40,676 nt of DNA. Source: Sinorhizobium medicae. Lineage in GTDB: Bacteria; Pseudomonadota; Alphaproteobacteria; Rhizobiales; Rhizobiaceae. The notes beneath the pieces were generated by a model that ran no database searches, was not told the origin of the DNA, and saw only the letters and a list, made by a program, of their open reading frames with translations. The first letter of the stretch is position 1. Each line of letters starts with the position of its first letter. Below are positions 40,602 through 40,676 of this stretch, in pieces. The translations under genes and the position numbers were made by a program. The stretch covers positions 1-40,676 of the forward strand of contig NZ_VITA01000030.1 of assembly GCF_007827695.1 (NCBI RefSeq). Reading direction: 5' to 3'.

Positions 40602-40676
40602 TCAGGTGGTTCGTCGGAAGGTTGTTTTGTCCCTGATGATGGCGTTTGCGATGGCGAGCAATTTGCGGGCAAGCGC
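40602..40676 (-). mobile_element. Insertion-sequence edge: C-terminus of an IS110-family transposase gene (partial)
   Basis: The last 75 bases, read on the minus strand, encode ALARKLLAIANAIIRDKTT, a few more residues, and a stop at 40604-40602. ARKLL-I-NAI-RD is the usual C-terminal end of IS110/IS1111 (Transposase_20) proteins. The gene continues beyond the window, so intactness cannot be judged. The noncoding 40526-40601, after the chemoreceptor, probably contains the element's boundary. Only 24 residues are visible, so the family call is tentative. Confidence 0.7.

Overview
The window looks like a chromosomal segment of an alphaproteobacterium of the Rhizobiaceae, most probably Sinorhizobium/Ensifer. 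The reasons are high GC with strong third-position GC, ALA-synthase type HemA, the neighbourhood metH / dxr / hemA / tamA-tamB / arginase, alphaproteobacterial regulatory motifs (GGAAC-type general-stress promoters, a GAAC-N7-GAAC SOS box), and small palindromic intergenic repeats of the rhizobial mosaic type. Species assignment is by recognition only; no search was run.

Layout. 0.2-7.7 kb: a LysR regulator divergent from a complete branched-chain-amino-acid-type (HAAT) ABC importer (binding protein, two ATPases, two permeases), followed by an FAD-dependent GMC oxidoreductase; the set looks like an uptake-plus-oxidation unit for one unknown substrate. 7.8-14.3 kb (minus strand): cobalamin-dependent methionine synthase metH with a probable repressor operator, then an operon of ROK sugar kinase, UPF0303 protein and AGE-family sugar epimerase/isomerase. 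14.5-17.3 kb: tRNA-Arg(CCT), a cold-shock protein, a small hypothetical protein, a PRC-barrel protein behind a near-perfect EcfG/RpoE2 promoter, a 64-aa membrane protein and a secreted META-MliC fusion. 17.4-19.9 kb: dxr and, convergent, hemA. 20.3-24.0 kb: a coxS-coxL-coxM operon of the form II (AYRGAGR) molybdenum hydroxylase type. 24.4-27.7 kb: a glycine-zipper lipoprotein, a class III cyclase-TolB-like-TPR protein and an alpha/beta hydrolase with another EcfG-like promoter. 28.0-35.6 kb: tamA and an unusually long tamB (1869 aa) carrying an ungapped 478-residue internal tandem duplication. 35.8-38.0 kb: a VOC-family protein behind a LexA box, and an Lrp/AsnC regulator divergent from arginase. 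38.2-40.5 kb: cheW and a soluble double-PAS chemoreceptor. The right edge cuts into an IS110-family transposase gene.

No CRISPR array, phage or defence system is visible. The most noteworthy signals are regulatory or structural: the in-gene tamB duplication, the SOS box over the VOC promoter, the SahR-like operator at metH, two general-stress promoters, an Irr-box-like palindrome at hemA, and two families of palindromic repeats mostly placed at operon ends. The functions of the ABC/GMC cluster and of the form II Cox enzyme are open.
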